DNA of 64,000 bases. Source: Kushneria sinocarnis (GTDB taxonomy: Bacteria; Pseudomonadota; Gammaproteobacteria; Pseudomonadales; Halomonadaceae). Shown here piece by piece: positions 45,196 through 53,671 of this stretch; positions within the stretch are counted from its first letter, which is position 1, and each line of letters begins with the position of its first letter. The stretch lies in the NCBI RefSeq assembly GCF_003633775.1, contig NZ_RBIN01000001.1, forward strand, positions 372,001-436,000, given 5' to 3'. The notes beneath the pieces were generated by a model that had not been told where the DNA came from, ran no database searches, and saw nothing but the letters and a program-made list of their open reading frames with translations. Made by a program: the position numbers and the translations under genes.

Positions 45196-45804
45196 ATGAC
45201 ACAGTGTCTTCGGGTCGGCATCGGCGGCCCGGTGGGATCAGGCAAGACCGCGCTGCTGCTGCAGCTCTGCCGGGCGCTGCGCGAGCGGGTCAATCTCGCC
45301 GTGGTGACCAACGACATCTACACTCGCGAGGATGCCGAATTTCTCCAGCGTCACGAGGCGCTTTCCAGCGATCGCATCATCGGCGTGGAAACCGGCGGCT
45401 GCCCGCATACCGCGATCCGCGAGGACGCCTCGATGAACCTGGCGGCCATCGACGAGCTCCATCAGCGCCATGAGGGGCTGGAGCTGGTGCTGATCGAGTC
45501 CGGCGGCGACAACCTGGCCGCGACCTTCAGCCCCGAGCTCTCCGATCTCACCCTCTACGTGATCGATGTCTCCGCCGGCGACAAGATTCCGCGCAAGGGC
45601 GGGCCGGGGATTACCCGCTCGGATCTGCTGATCATCAACAAGATCGATCTGGCCCCGCAGGTGGGCGCCGATCTCGACGTGATGGATCGCGACGCCCGCA
45701 GGATGCGCGGCGAGCGGCCGTTCGTGTTCACCAATCTGCATGAGGGTAGCGGGCTCGATACCATTCTCGCCTTCATTACCGAGCGCGGCATGCTGGCGGC
45801 TTGA
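45196..45804 (+). CDS. ureG: urease accessory GTPase UreG
   Basis: SIMIBI-class GTPase that drives nickel transfer to urease, 202 residues. P-loop [28 protein letters not shown]; metal-binding CPH in [34 protein letters not shown]; guanine-specificity [16 protein letters not shown] 45196 has AAGGATCAGGACA upstream. An in-frame extension to 44965 reads through the repeat array and is not protein-like, so it is rejected. Its distance from ureF suggests a weaker or separate promoter. Confidence 0.96.
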   Translation: MTQCLRVGIGGPVGSGKTALLLQLCRALRERVNLAVVTNDIYTREDAEFLQRHEALSSDRIIGVETGGCPHTAIREDASMNLAAIDELHQRHEGLELVLIESGGDNLAATFSPELSDLTLYVIDVSAGDKIPRKGGPGITRSDLLIINKIDLAPQVGADLDVMDRDARRMRGERPFVFTNLHEGSGLDTILAFITERGMLAA

Positions 45805-45856
45805 AATGGCCATGGCGGGGGCGGGCCGTGTGAGCGTGGCCGTATGCGCGACAGGT

Positions 45857-45884
45857 AGCGGGCGCCATCGACATGACGCCCGCT
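45857..45884. terminator. hairpin between ureG and the convergent GH3 gene
   Basis: AGCGGGCG (45857-45864) pairs with CGCCCGCT (45877-45884) across 12 bases. It lies between the converging ureG and glycosidase stops. No U-run is present. Confidence 0.45.
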
Positions 45885-45911
45885 GAGATGGCCGGTATCG
45901 ACCGTGGCCGG

Positions 45912-48521
45912 TTATATCCTGACGGTGGCCGGATCCGCCAGCGGGTTGCTGTCGTGCACGTCCAGCGCCCGCTCGCGGTCGCGCTCGATGAACCCGATCG
46001 TGTGCGTGTGGCGGCACGAGGTGCCGATTTCGATGGGATAGCACCCGGCATCGACGATCCACTGCGTGCGGTCCGGGTCGAAGCGGGCCAGCGCCCGGTC
46101 ATGCAGTTCGAGCGACAGGAAGCGGGTTTCGCCCGGTTGCAGCATGACCCGGGTAAAGGCGCGCAGTACCCGTAGCGGGCGCTCGACCTCGCTGTGCTCG
46201 GGCGCTCCCACGTAGAGCTGGATCACCTCGGCGGCGGCCCGGTCACCGACATTGGTGATGCGGCCCACGGCCCGGGTACGGCCATCCGGCTCATCCAGCA
46301 GCGTGAAGTCCTCCAGTTCGAAGCGGGAGTAGCTCAGACCGAAGCCGAACGGGAAGAGCGGTGTGCGCTGCAGCCTGTCATAGCCACGATAGCCGATATC
46401 CAGCCCCTCGCTGTAGACCATCCGCTCGATGGCGTTGTCGTCGTCACCATAGGCCTCGCTCGGCGCGGGGTAGCTGCCATGGGCCGGGTTATCCTCGACG
46501 GTGCGTTCGATCGAGATCGGCAGCCGGCCGCTGGGCGAGATGTCGCCGTAGAGGATTTCGGCCAGTGCGCGGCCACCGTGCTGGCCCGGATACCAGGCGT
46601 GCAGTACGGCCCCGACGCGTGTCAGCCAGGAGTCCATGGCGAGTCCGGTGCCGCCGTGCAGGACCACCACGGTATGCGGGTTGCGCGAGGCGATGCTTTC
46701 GATCAGTTCGGCCTGGAACTCCGGCAGTTCGAAGTCGTGATCGAACGCCTCGCCCTCGTATTCGGCACTGTTGCCGGCGGCCACGATGACGGCGTCATAG
46801 TCGGCCAGCGCAGCCGGCGCGGCCAGCGAGGCCCAGCTCATCTGCACGCCCTGCAGCCCGCCCAGGGTGCCGGAGAAGCCGCTGCGCCGGGTGTATTCGA
46901 GTACCACCCGGTAGGCCCGGCCGGCCTGCAGTGCCCGGGCGCGAGCGTTGCGGGCCGCGGGATCGGGAATGGTCGGCGCCGGCAGCTCGTTGGCGGCATC
47001 GAGGATCAGCTCATCATCGACCCAGAGCCGTATCGGGCCATCGGCGCGCACCTTGAAGACATGATCGCCTTCGAGTTCGGGGCGGATGAAACCGGTGAAG
47101 CGGGCCGAGAGGGCGCCGGCCCGGGTATCGAACCTGTTGTTCCAGCTGTTGGTGGTGCCGAAGTCGGTCACGTTCTCGTTGGTCGAGAAATCCCAGTTGA
47201 GTGCCGGTTCGATGCGCTCGAAGGTGGGTTCGGCCTGATCGAAATCATCGGTGGCGTAATAGGCGCCATGGAGCCCCCGGACTTCCTCTCCCGCGTCATC
47301 AAGGGTGAACCAGACACTGTTGCGCGGGTTGAGGGCCAGCGACTCGATGAAGTCCACCCGTGCCCCGTCACCGGCCAGATCGCGCAGACCATCGAGTTCG
47401 CTGGTGTAGTCCACCGGGTCGATGTTGGCACTGCCGAACCCGGTGGGCGGTGCGTTGCGGCTCAGCTCTCCGACCACGGCGATTCGTTGCTGCCGGTTGA
47501 GCGGCAGTAGCGGGCGGCGGTGGCAGGCGGGTTCGTTGCGCAGCAGGACAATGCCCTGGCGGGCGATCTCCAGCGCCACCCGCTGGCTCTCGGCGCTGTG
47601 GATTTCGCCCGAGCCTTCCGGCAGCGCCTCATCGAAGCCGAAGCGCAGGATCTGGCGCATGATGCGGCGCACCTTGTCATCGATGATGCTTTCCTCGAGC
47701 GTGCTGTCCTCCAGTGCCGGCATCAGCGTCTCGGCATTCATCCGGTAGCCGGTGGGGCGGTCGATGTCGGTGCCGGCCTGTGCCGCCTTCAGACCATCGA
47801 TGATGCCGTTGTAATCACTCTCCACCAGCCCCTGGTACTGCCAGTCGCCCTTGAGAATATCGCTGAGGATATGCGCATTCTCACAACCGTAGTCGCCGTT
47901 GACCCGATTGAGGGTGGCCATGATCGAGGCAGGGTGCGCATTCTTGACCACCGACTCGAAAGCCAGCAGATAGTGTTCGCGCAGGGTGCGCTCGTCGATG
48001 ATCTCATCGAGGTAAAAGCGGTTGGTCTCCTGGTTGTTGGCGGTCAGGTGCTTGACGCTGCACCACACACCGCGCGACTGGATGCCGTTGATGGCGGCGG
48101 CAGCCAGTACGCTGCCCAGCATCGGCTCTTCGCCGGTCATGTGCTCGAAGGCACGACCGCCATAGGGCATCCGGTAGAGGTTGAGCCCCGGGCCGAGAAT
48201 CTGCTGGAAACCGGCTTCACGGGTATCGAATCCCAGTGCCCGACCGTAACGTTTGGCCAGATCGAGGTTCCAGCTCGACGCCAGTGTCTGTCCGGCCGGA
48301 TAGCCGACGCCGGGTTGTGAGCCGAAGCGAACCCCCAGTGAGGCATCGGTGCCCCGGATGCGGGGCAGCCCCAGACTTTCCCGGGGTTTGACATCCCAGT
48401 CCAGCTCACCACCGATGTAGTCGAGCTTCTCTGCAAGTGTCATCTGTCCGAGCAGCGTGTCGATGCGCGTCTCGATTTCGGCCGCGTCGGCGGACATGGC
48501 GTGGTGTTGTGAAGCATTCAT
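45912..48521 (-). CDS. GH3 family beta-glycosidase with PA14 domain
   Basis: Glycoside hydrolase family 3, 869 residues, no signal peptide, so probably cytoplasmic. N-terminal TIM-barrel domain (about 15-300) with the nucleophile Asp in GLVESDYNGIIDGL. C-terminal alpha/beta sandwich interrupted by a PA14 domain (about 410-570: LHGAYYATDDF, FKVRADGPIRLWVDDELILD), then HGGTGLAMDSW and WYPGQHGGRALAEILYGD. A fibronectin III-like domain ends it (FPFGFGLSYSRFELEDF, YVGAPEHSEVERPLRVLRAF). Resembles bacterial and fungal beta-glucosidases with PA14. Convergent with ureG; substrate not determined. Confidence 0.9.
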   Translation of the reverse strand: MNASQHHAMSADAAEIETRIDTLLGQMTLAEKLDYIGGELDWDVKPRESLGLPRIRGTDASLGVRFGSQPGVGYPAGQTLASSWNLDLAKRYGRALGFDTREAGFQQILGPGLNLYRMPYGGRAFEHMTGEEPMLGSVLAAAAINGIQSRGVWCSVKHLTANNQETNRFYLDEIIDERTLREHYLLAFESVVKNAHPASIMATLNRVNGDYGCENAHILSDILKGDWQYQGLVESDYNGIIDGLKAAQAGTDIDRPTGYRMNAETLMPALEDSTLEESIIDDKVRRIMRQILRFGFDEALPEGSGEIHSAESQRVALEIARQGIVLLRNEPACHRRPLLPLNRQQRIAVVGELSRNAPPTGFGSANIDPVDYTSELDGLRDLAGDGARVDFIESLALNPRNSVWFTLDDAGEEVRGLHGAYYATDDFDQAEPTFERIEPALNWDFSTNENVTDFGTTNSWNNRFDTRAGALSARFTGFIRPELEGDHVFKVRADGPIRLWVDDELILDAANELPAPTIPDPAARNARARALQAGRAYRVVLEYTRRSGFSGTLGGLQGVQMSWASLAAPAALADYDAVIVAAGNSAEYEGEAFDHDFELPEFQAELIESIASRNPHTVVVLHGGTGLAMDSWLTRVGAVLHAWYPGQHGGRALAEILYGDISPSGRLPISIERTVEDNPAHGSYPAPSEAYGDDDNAIERMVYSEGLDIGYRGYDRLQRTPLFPFGFGLSYSRFELEDFTLLDEPDGRTRAVGRITNVGDRAAAEVIQLYVGAPEHSEVERPLRVLRAFTRVMLQPGETRFLSLELHDRALARFDPDRTQWIVDAGCYPIEIGTSCRHTHTIGFIERDRERALDVHDSNPLADPATVRI

Positions 48522-48881
48522 GGCTGATCATTCCTGTTCGAGATGATGGAAAGGCGCGCCATTGAGCGGGATGTCATGGCGCACTGACGTCGCCGTCTTT
48601 CTCTGTCAGTGGCGACGCTTTCACCATGATTTAATCGTTTTTAAAGAGAAATCTGATGCAGGTGTGAGGGGAAAATGCGACATCCGGCAATGACGATGAA
48701 AGTTTTCGGGTTGCCGATTGCGGATGTAATGCAAATCACTGGTTTCAGGTTTTATTTTTGCAATTAACGAAGCCGTAAGAGCGCTTCTGGCGCCGGCAAT
48801 GAAGGTTTCATGAGTGCAATGGCCGGCGCTGATCAGGTGCCGGTTCAGGGGAGGGTCGCAGGGGCCGGTTACCGTGGCTGA
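48522..48881. other. AT-rich upstream region of the GH3 gene
   Basis: About 360 bases with low GC around 48630-48780 and no gene I can support. It should carry the GH3 promoter. GTAAGAGCGCTTCTGG (48775-48790) has the AGCGCT centre of LacI-family operators but imperfect arms. Confidence 0.35.
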
Positions 48882-49073
48882 TGGTCGTCGAGGAACAGTC
48901 GGGCCGGTGCCGGGGTGGTGCAGCGACCGCTGGCCGGCGGGCTGGAGACCGACTTCTGCCTGCTCACCCCACGCGAGCAGCCGCTTTCGCAGCTGGCCCG
49001 GGAGTTCGTCACGCTGTTCGAGCGCGAATACGACCGGGTAATCGTCGGGGCGGGAGCGCCTGCCCGGGCCTGA
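48882..49073 (+). pseudogene. probable LysR-family regulator C-terminal remnant
   Basis: A 63-codon open frame with no start, including GVVQRPLAGGLETDFCLL, TPREQPLSQLAREFVTLFE and REYDR, then TGA at 49071. The pattern (hydrophobic strand, charged turn, R-x-x-P-L-S-x-x-A-x-x-F) is that of the last strand and helix of LysR effector domains. The rest of the gene, about 240 residues, is absent; upstream DNA is AT-rich and stop-interrupted. Confidence 0.45.
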
Positions 49074-49141
49074 TGCTGCCCGGCCATCGTGTCGTCCGGC
49101 AAGGCGCGAACGGCCACCGCAGGCGGCCGTCGCCGGCTTGT

Positions 49142-50152
49142 TTACTCTTCGGGGGGTGTCAGGGCCCGCTGGCGGATGCCGTTGATCTCGTCGGCAATGA
49201 TTTCGGGATGATCCTCCGGGGTGAAGTGATAGCCGTCGGGAATGCGGCGCACCGGAGCGGCACCGAGCAGCTGGCCCAGCCGCTCGCCGGCGGCGATGTC
49301 GAGCAGGTCGTGCTCGCCCCAGATCAGCCCGATGGGGCAGTCGGGGGTGGTGCTCAGGCGATCGGCCACGGCCAGGGTGTCGCGGGCATCCAGATGGCGC
49401 AGCTGGTTGGCGAGTCCGGCCGGGCCGGTGGCCTGGTTGTAGGGTGACCAGTGCAGCAGCGCCGCGTCCTGCCCCCGCTGCTCGTCGGCATGGCCGTATT
49501 TGGCCAGGCAGTGCATGAAACCGGGGCGCAGCAGCGCCGGGGGCGTGGTCGCCACCAGCCGGTTGAAGCGCTGCCCCCACTGCATCGCCGGCACCGGCCA
49601 GTTGTCGAAGGCCACCGAATCGACCAGCACGGCACCGGCACAGTACTCGGGGTGCGCGGCCAGCAGTGCCTGCACCACGCCACCGCCGACGTCATGGCCG
49701 ACGAAGATGGCGCGCTCGATGCCCTGCGACTGCAGCCAGGCGGCCAGGTAATCGGCCTGGGCCGGGATGGAGATATCACGGCCCAGCCCCTCGTCGATCG
49801 ACCAGCCGTAGCCCACCATCTCCCAGGCGAGGCAGCGGCTGCCGCCGTTCACCAGATGCGGGATCACGTGGCGCCACAGGCGCGGGCCGGTGGGGATGCC
49901 ATGAATCATGATGACCGGCAGCTCGTCGCCGTCGCTGTCGCCATGCGCCTCCCAGCGCATCACCAGGTCGTTGACCAGGGCGCTGTGGGAGAGCTCCGGC
50001 GCGGTCGGGGTGAGGCTGTCCGAGCGGCGCGCACGCAGCGCCTGGTGTTTCTGCCAGGAGGTCCACGCCATCCAGGCAGCCGTACCGGCCACCAGCCAGC
50101 GCCCGTAGCGGGGGCGGCGGGGTCTGTCATCATCGAAGCGTTCGCGATCCAT
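49142..50152 (-). CDS. alpha/beta hydrolase with Asp nucleophile elbow
   Basis: A 336-residue alpha/beta-fold hydrolase with an N-terminal hydrophobic anchor (about 16-30). Oxyanion region HGIPTGPRLWRHVIPHL; nucleophile elbow VGHDVGGGVVQALL, with Asp at the nucleophile position as in epoxide hydrolases and haloalkane dehalogenases rather than Ser; acid loop WGEHDLLDIAAGERLG; catalytic His in PDGYHFTPEDHPEIIADEI. The start is ATG 50152; upstream in-frame sequence is not protein-like. Substrate unknown. Confidence 0.85.
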   Translation of the reverse strand: MDRERFDDDRPRRPRYGRWLVAGTAAWMAWTSWQKHQALRARRSDSLTPTAPELSHSALVNDLVMRWEAHGDSDGDELPVIMIHGIPTGPRLWRHVIPHLVNGGSRCLAWEMVGYGWSIDEGLGRDISIPAQADYLAAWLQSQGIERAIFVGHDVGGGVVQALLAAHPEYCAGAVLVDSVAFDNWPVPAMQWGQRFNRLVATTPPALLRPGFMHCLAKYGHADEQRGQDAALLHWSPYNQATGPAGLANQLRHLDARDTLAVADRLSTTPDCPIGLIWGEHDLLDIAAGERLGQLLGAAPVRRIPDGYHFTPEDHPEIIADEINGIRQRALTPPEE

Positions 50153-50360
50153 GTGAGCACCCGATTCGGTCGGGCCCGTGCGGGCCGTGCAGGAATGTGT
50201 CTTGCTATCCTGAGCGTAGTCCGCCCCGGCCGACACGCAATGGCGCCCTGTGCTCATGGCGGCGGGATCGGTCGTGCAGGGCGAGGAGCGGATGCAGTAG
50301 AGTGTCGAGGGACCGGCATGTCCGCCAAGGCTCAACCCACTCCAATCACAAGGACCTTTC

Positions 50361-50957
50361 ATGCGCCCGTATACCACAACGACCACCGCCCTGCTGGCCC
50401 TGTTCGGCATGGCCATGGCCTCTCCGGCGCTGGCCCACCCCGCGCTGCTGCCGCATACCCATGGCGGCGGCCTGATGGCCGGGCTGCTGCACCCGCTGAC
50501 CGGGCTCGATCACCTGCTGGCGATGGGCGCCATCGGACTCTGGAGCGCGCGCCAGAGCGACCGGCTGCGCCGCTGGATGCCGCTGCTGGTGGCGCTGGGC
50601 ATGCTGGCCGGCGCCGGCATGGCCTGGGCCGGTGTACCGCTGCTGGGCGTCGAGTTCGGCATCGCCATGAGCGTGCTGCTGGCCGGTCTGATGATTGCCG
50701 CCATGGTGCGTCTGCCGAGCGTTGCGGGGGCGGGGCTGGTGTTCGCCTTCATCCTGCTGCACGGTCACGCCCACGGCAGCGAGCTGGCTCCGAACGCCTC
50801 GGCGCTCTACTACGCGCTCGGCTTTCTCGCCTCGAGCGTGGCCATCACCCTGACAGGCCGGCTGCTCGGCGGCTGGCTGGCCCGGCGCGACGATCGCATC
50901 AGCCGGACCCTGGGTGGCGTCATTGCGCTGGCCGGTGGCGCACTGACGCTGGGCTGA
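50361..50957 (+). CDS. HupE/UreJ-family nickel/cobalt permease
   Basis: Membrane protein of 198 residues with signal peptide (to about ALAHP) and about six helices. The family motif HPLTGLDHLLAMGAIGLWS is present; other His residues are in LPHTHGGG and HGHAHGSELAPN. It is implicated in nickel uptake in urease and hydrogenase systems. With a complete urease cluster 5 kb upstream and no hydrogenase here, nickel for urease is the best guess; cobalt for B12 is the alternative. AAGGACCTTTC precedes the ATG. Confidence 0.88.
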   Translation: MRPYTTTTTALLALFGMAMASPALAHPALLPHTHGGGLMAGLLHPLTGLDHLLAMGAIGLWSARQSDRLRRWMPLLVALGMLAGAGMAWAGVPLLGVEFGIAMSVLLAGLMIAAMVRLPSVAGAGLVFAFILLHGHAHGSELAPNASALYYALGFLASSVAITLTGRLLGGWLARRDDRISRTLGGVIALAGGALTLG

Positions 50958-51030
50958 ATCGATTGCTGTCACCTTGCGCCGGCCCCACGGGTCGGCGCTC
51001 CTTTCCCTCCCGTTTTCGGAACACCGTGTC

Positions 51031-52512
51031 ATGAGTGCCTATCAGCAGCTGACGGATCTCTTTCAACGTCTCTCCCGCTATGAACATCTCGGCGCCATGG
51101 CCGGCTGGGACCAGCTCACCATGATGCCGGAAGGTGGCAGCGAGGCCCGGGCCGAGGCCATGGCGGAGCTGGAGGTGCTGATGCACCACACGCTGACCGC
51201 GCCAGAGGTCGGCGAGTGGCTGGCGCAGGCCGCCACCGAGTCGCTGGATGACACGCAGCACGCCAACCTGCGCGAGATGCAGCGGGCCTGGCATGACGCC
51301 GTGGTGCTGCCGGAGCGGCTGGTGGAGGCCCGCTCGCTGGCCGGTGCGCGCTGCGAGCAGGCGTGGCGGCGGCAGCGCCCCGAGAACGACTGGGCAGGAT
51401 TTGCCGCCAATCTGCGCGAGGTGGTCAGCCTCTCCCGCGAGGAGGCCGCCATTCGCGCCGAGGCCACCGGTACCGGCCGCTACGAGGCGCTGCTGAACAA
51501 GTTCGAGCCGGGCCTGGGTGTGGCCGAGCTCGACCGGCTCTTCGATGACCTGCGCGGCTGGCTGCCGGAGCTGCTCACGCGGGTGGTCGAGCGCCAGCGC
51601 GCGCATCCGGTGCGTACCCCCGAGGGGCCGTTCGATCGCGAGGCGCAGCGCCGGCTGGGCGTGGCGACCATGACCCGGCTGGGCTTCGACTTCGATCACG
51701 GCCGGCTGGATGTCAGCCTGCATCCGTTCTGCGGGGGCGTGCCCGAGGATGTGCGCCTGACCACCCGCTACCGCGAGGATGAGTGTCTGGGCGCGCTGAT
51801 GGGCATCATTCACGAGACCGGTCACGCCCGCTACGAACAGAACCTGCCGCAGGCGTGGCGCGGCCAGCCGCTCGGCCGGGCACGCTCGATGGGCGTCCAC
51901 GAATCGCAGAGCCTGACCTTCGAGATGCAGCTCGGGCGCAGCGAGGCCTTCCTGCGCCAGCTCGCCCCGCAGCTGGTCGAGCACTTCGGTGCGCGCGCCG
52001 GCTTCGAGGCCGACAACCTGGTGCGGCTGGCCCAGCACGTCGAGCCGGGGCTGATCCGGGTCGATGCCGACGAGGTCTCCTATCCGGCGCATATCCTGCT
52101 GCGCTACGAGATCGAGCGCTCGCTGATCGAGGGCGCCATCGAGGTCGATGACATCCCGGCGCTGTGGGACGAGAAGATGCAGCACTATCTCGGCCTTGAC
52201 ACCCGGGGCAACTACCGCGACGGTCCGATGCAGGACATCCACTGGACCGACGGCGCCTTCGGCTACTTTCCGACCTACAGTCTCGGCGCGATGCTGGCCG
52301 CCCAGCTGATGGCGGCTGCGCGGCGTGCGCAGCCCGGGCTCGACGAGCAAATCGCCGCCGGCGACCCGGGCGGGCTGTTCGACTGGCTGAAAACGCATGT
52401 CTGGCAGCAGGGCAGCCGTTTCGATACCCCCGAGCTGATCCGCCGGGCAACCGGCGAGCCGCTTGATGCCGGCTACTACCGGCGCCATCTTGAAGCGCGC
52501 TACGCCGGCTGA
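51031..52512 (+). CDS. M32 family metallocarboxypeptidase
   Basis: Zinc carboxypeptidase (Taq type), 493 residues, mostly helical, cytoplasmic. The zinc motif HETGH lies in MGIIHETGHARYEQNLP. The M32 hallmarks LHPFCGG, DEVSYPAHILLRYEIERSL and the Gln-Asp-Ile-His-Trp element MQDIHWTDGAFGYFPTYSLG are all present. The start MSAYQQLTDLFQRLSRYEHL matches family N-termini. It lies 30 bases before the GST gene. Confidence 0.95.
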   Translation: MSAYQQLTDLFQRLSRYEHLGAMAGWDQLTMMPEGGSEARAEAMAELEVLMHHTLTAPEVGEWLAQAATESLDDTQHANLREMQRAWHDAVVLPERLVEARSLAGARCEQAWRRQRPENDWAGFAANLREVVSLSREEAAIRAEATGTGRYEALLNKFEPGLGVAELDRLFDDLRGWLPELLTRVVERQRAHPVRTPEGPFDREAQRRLGVATMTRLGFDFDHGRLDVSLHPFCGGVPEDVRLTTRYREDECLGALMGIIHETGHARYEQNLPQAWRGQPLGRARSMGVHESQSLTFEMQLGRSEAFLRQLAPQLVEHFGARAGFEADNLVRLAQHVEPGLIRVDADEVSYPAHILLRYEIERSLIEGAIEVDDIPALWDEKMQHYLGLDTRGNYRDGPMQDIHWTDGAFGYFPTYSLGAMLAAQLMAAARRAQPGLDEQIAAGDPGGLFDWLKTHVWQQGSRFDTPELIRRATGEPLDAGYYRRHLEARYAG

Positions 52513-52542
52513 GCCCGACGCAGCGCTCACCGGAGCCTGCCC

Positions 52543-53478
52543 ATGACCCTGCCGATCCTGCACCACTTCGATGCCTCGCCCTTCTCCGAGAAGATCCGCC
52601 TGCTGATGGGTTACAAGCAGCTGACCTGGGGCTCGGTGCAGGTGCCGCGAATCATGCCCAAACCGGCACTCGTGCCGCTGACCGGCGGTTACCGGCGTAC
52701 ACCGGTGATGCAGCTCGGGCGGGACATCTACTGCGACACGGCGCTGATCGCGCGTACGCTGGAGCGGCGGCAGCCGAGCCCGACGCTGCTGCCCCCGGCC
52801 CAGCTGGCCAGCATTGCCGCGCTGGAGCAGCTCGCCGATCGTCAGCTCTTTCTGGCCGCCGTACCGCTGCTGTTGCGACCGGCCGGGCGGCAGGCACTGG
52901 TCGAGCGGCTGGGGGAGGCGTTCGTGGCCCGCTTTCAGCAGGATCGGGCCGAGCTTTTTGCCAGCGGTAGTACCGGGCGGCCCGATGAGGCCTTCTCCCG
53001 ACAGGTGCTGAAGCCCACGCTGGCGCTGCTGGAAGCGCAGCTGACGGCGGCGCCCTTCATGCTCGGCGTGGCCCCGACGCTGGCCGATTTCGCGCTCTAT
53101 CACCCGATCTGGTATCTCCGCCACAACCCCGCTGGCGCCAGCGAGCTTGACGGCCATCCGCGGCTGCTGGACTGGTACGAGCGCATGGCCGCCTTCGGCC
53201 ACGGCAGGCCGCAGGAAATGCCGGCGCAGGAAGCGCTGACGGTCGCGGCCGGCTGCCGGCAGTGGCAGCCGCTGCCAGGCGACTTCGATTGCACGCTCGA
53301 GCTGGCGGCGGGGCGCCGGGTCGCGATGGCCGCCACCGACTACGGCACCGAGCCGGTGACGGGCGAACTGATTCATGTCGGGCCGGAGAGCATGACCCTG
53401 GCTCGCCACGACGAGACCATCGGCGTGGTGCGAGTTCACTTCCCGCGTCAGGGCTTTGCAGTTTGCGCGCTCGACTGA
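52543..53478 (+). CDS. glutathione S-transferase family protein
   Basis: A 311-residue protein. The N-terminal thioredoxin-like domain begins HHFDASPFSEKIRLLMGYKQ with GGYRRTPVMQLGRDIYCDTA. The helical C-terminal domain includes LTAAPFMLGVAPTLADFALY and HPRLLDWYERMAAFGHG. About 80 extra residues at the C-terminus form a predicted strand-rich tail (VAMAATDYGTEPVTGELIHV), making it longer than ordinary GSTs (about 210). Probably co-transcribed with the M32 gene. Confidence 0.85.
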   Translation: MTLPILHHFDASPFSEKIRLLMGYKQLTWGSVQVPRIMPKPALVPLTGGYRRTPVMQLGRDIYCDTALIARTLERRQPSPTLLPPAQLASIAALEQLADRQLFLAAVPLLLRPAGRQALVERLGEAFVARFQQDRAELFASGSTGRPDEAFSRQVLKPTLALLEAQLTAAPFMLGVAPTLADFALYHPIWYLRHNPAGASELDGHPRLLDWYERMAAFGHGRPQEMPAQEALTVAAGCRQWQPLPGDFDCTLELAAGRRVAMAATDYGTEPVTGELIHVGPESMTLARHDETIGVVRVHFPRQGFAVCALD

Positions 53479-53671
53479 AGCGCCGTATCCCGGTTGGCCG
53501 GCGGGCGCCATTGCCCTGCTCAATCCGCTCGATTGCCCTTGAAGGGGCCCGCCATTTGCTAAGCTTGAATTCAGTACTCCTGCCCGCGCGTGCCAAGTGG
53601 CCGGTACAGTGACCGGCATCGGCGCCCGAAGATGGATGAAGTGATCGAACCGACAAGCCAAGGAGCCCTTC

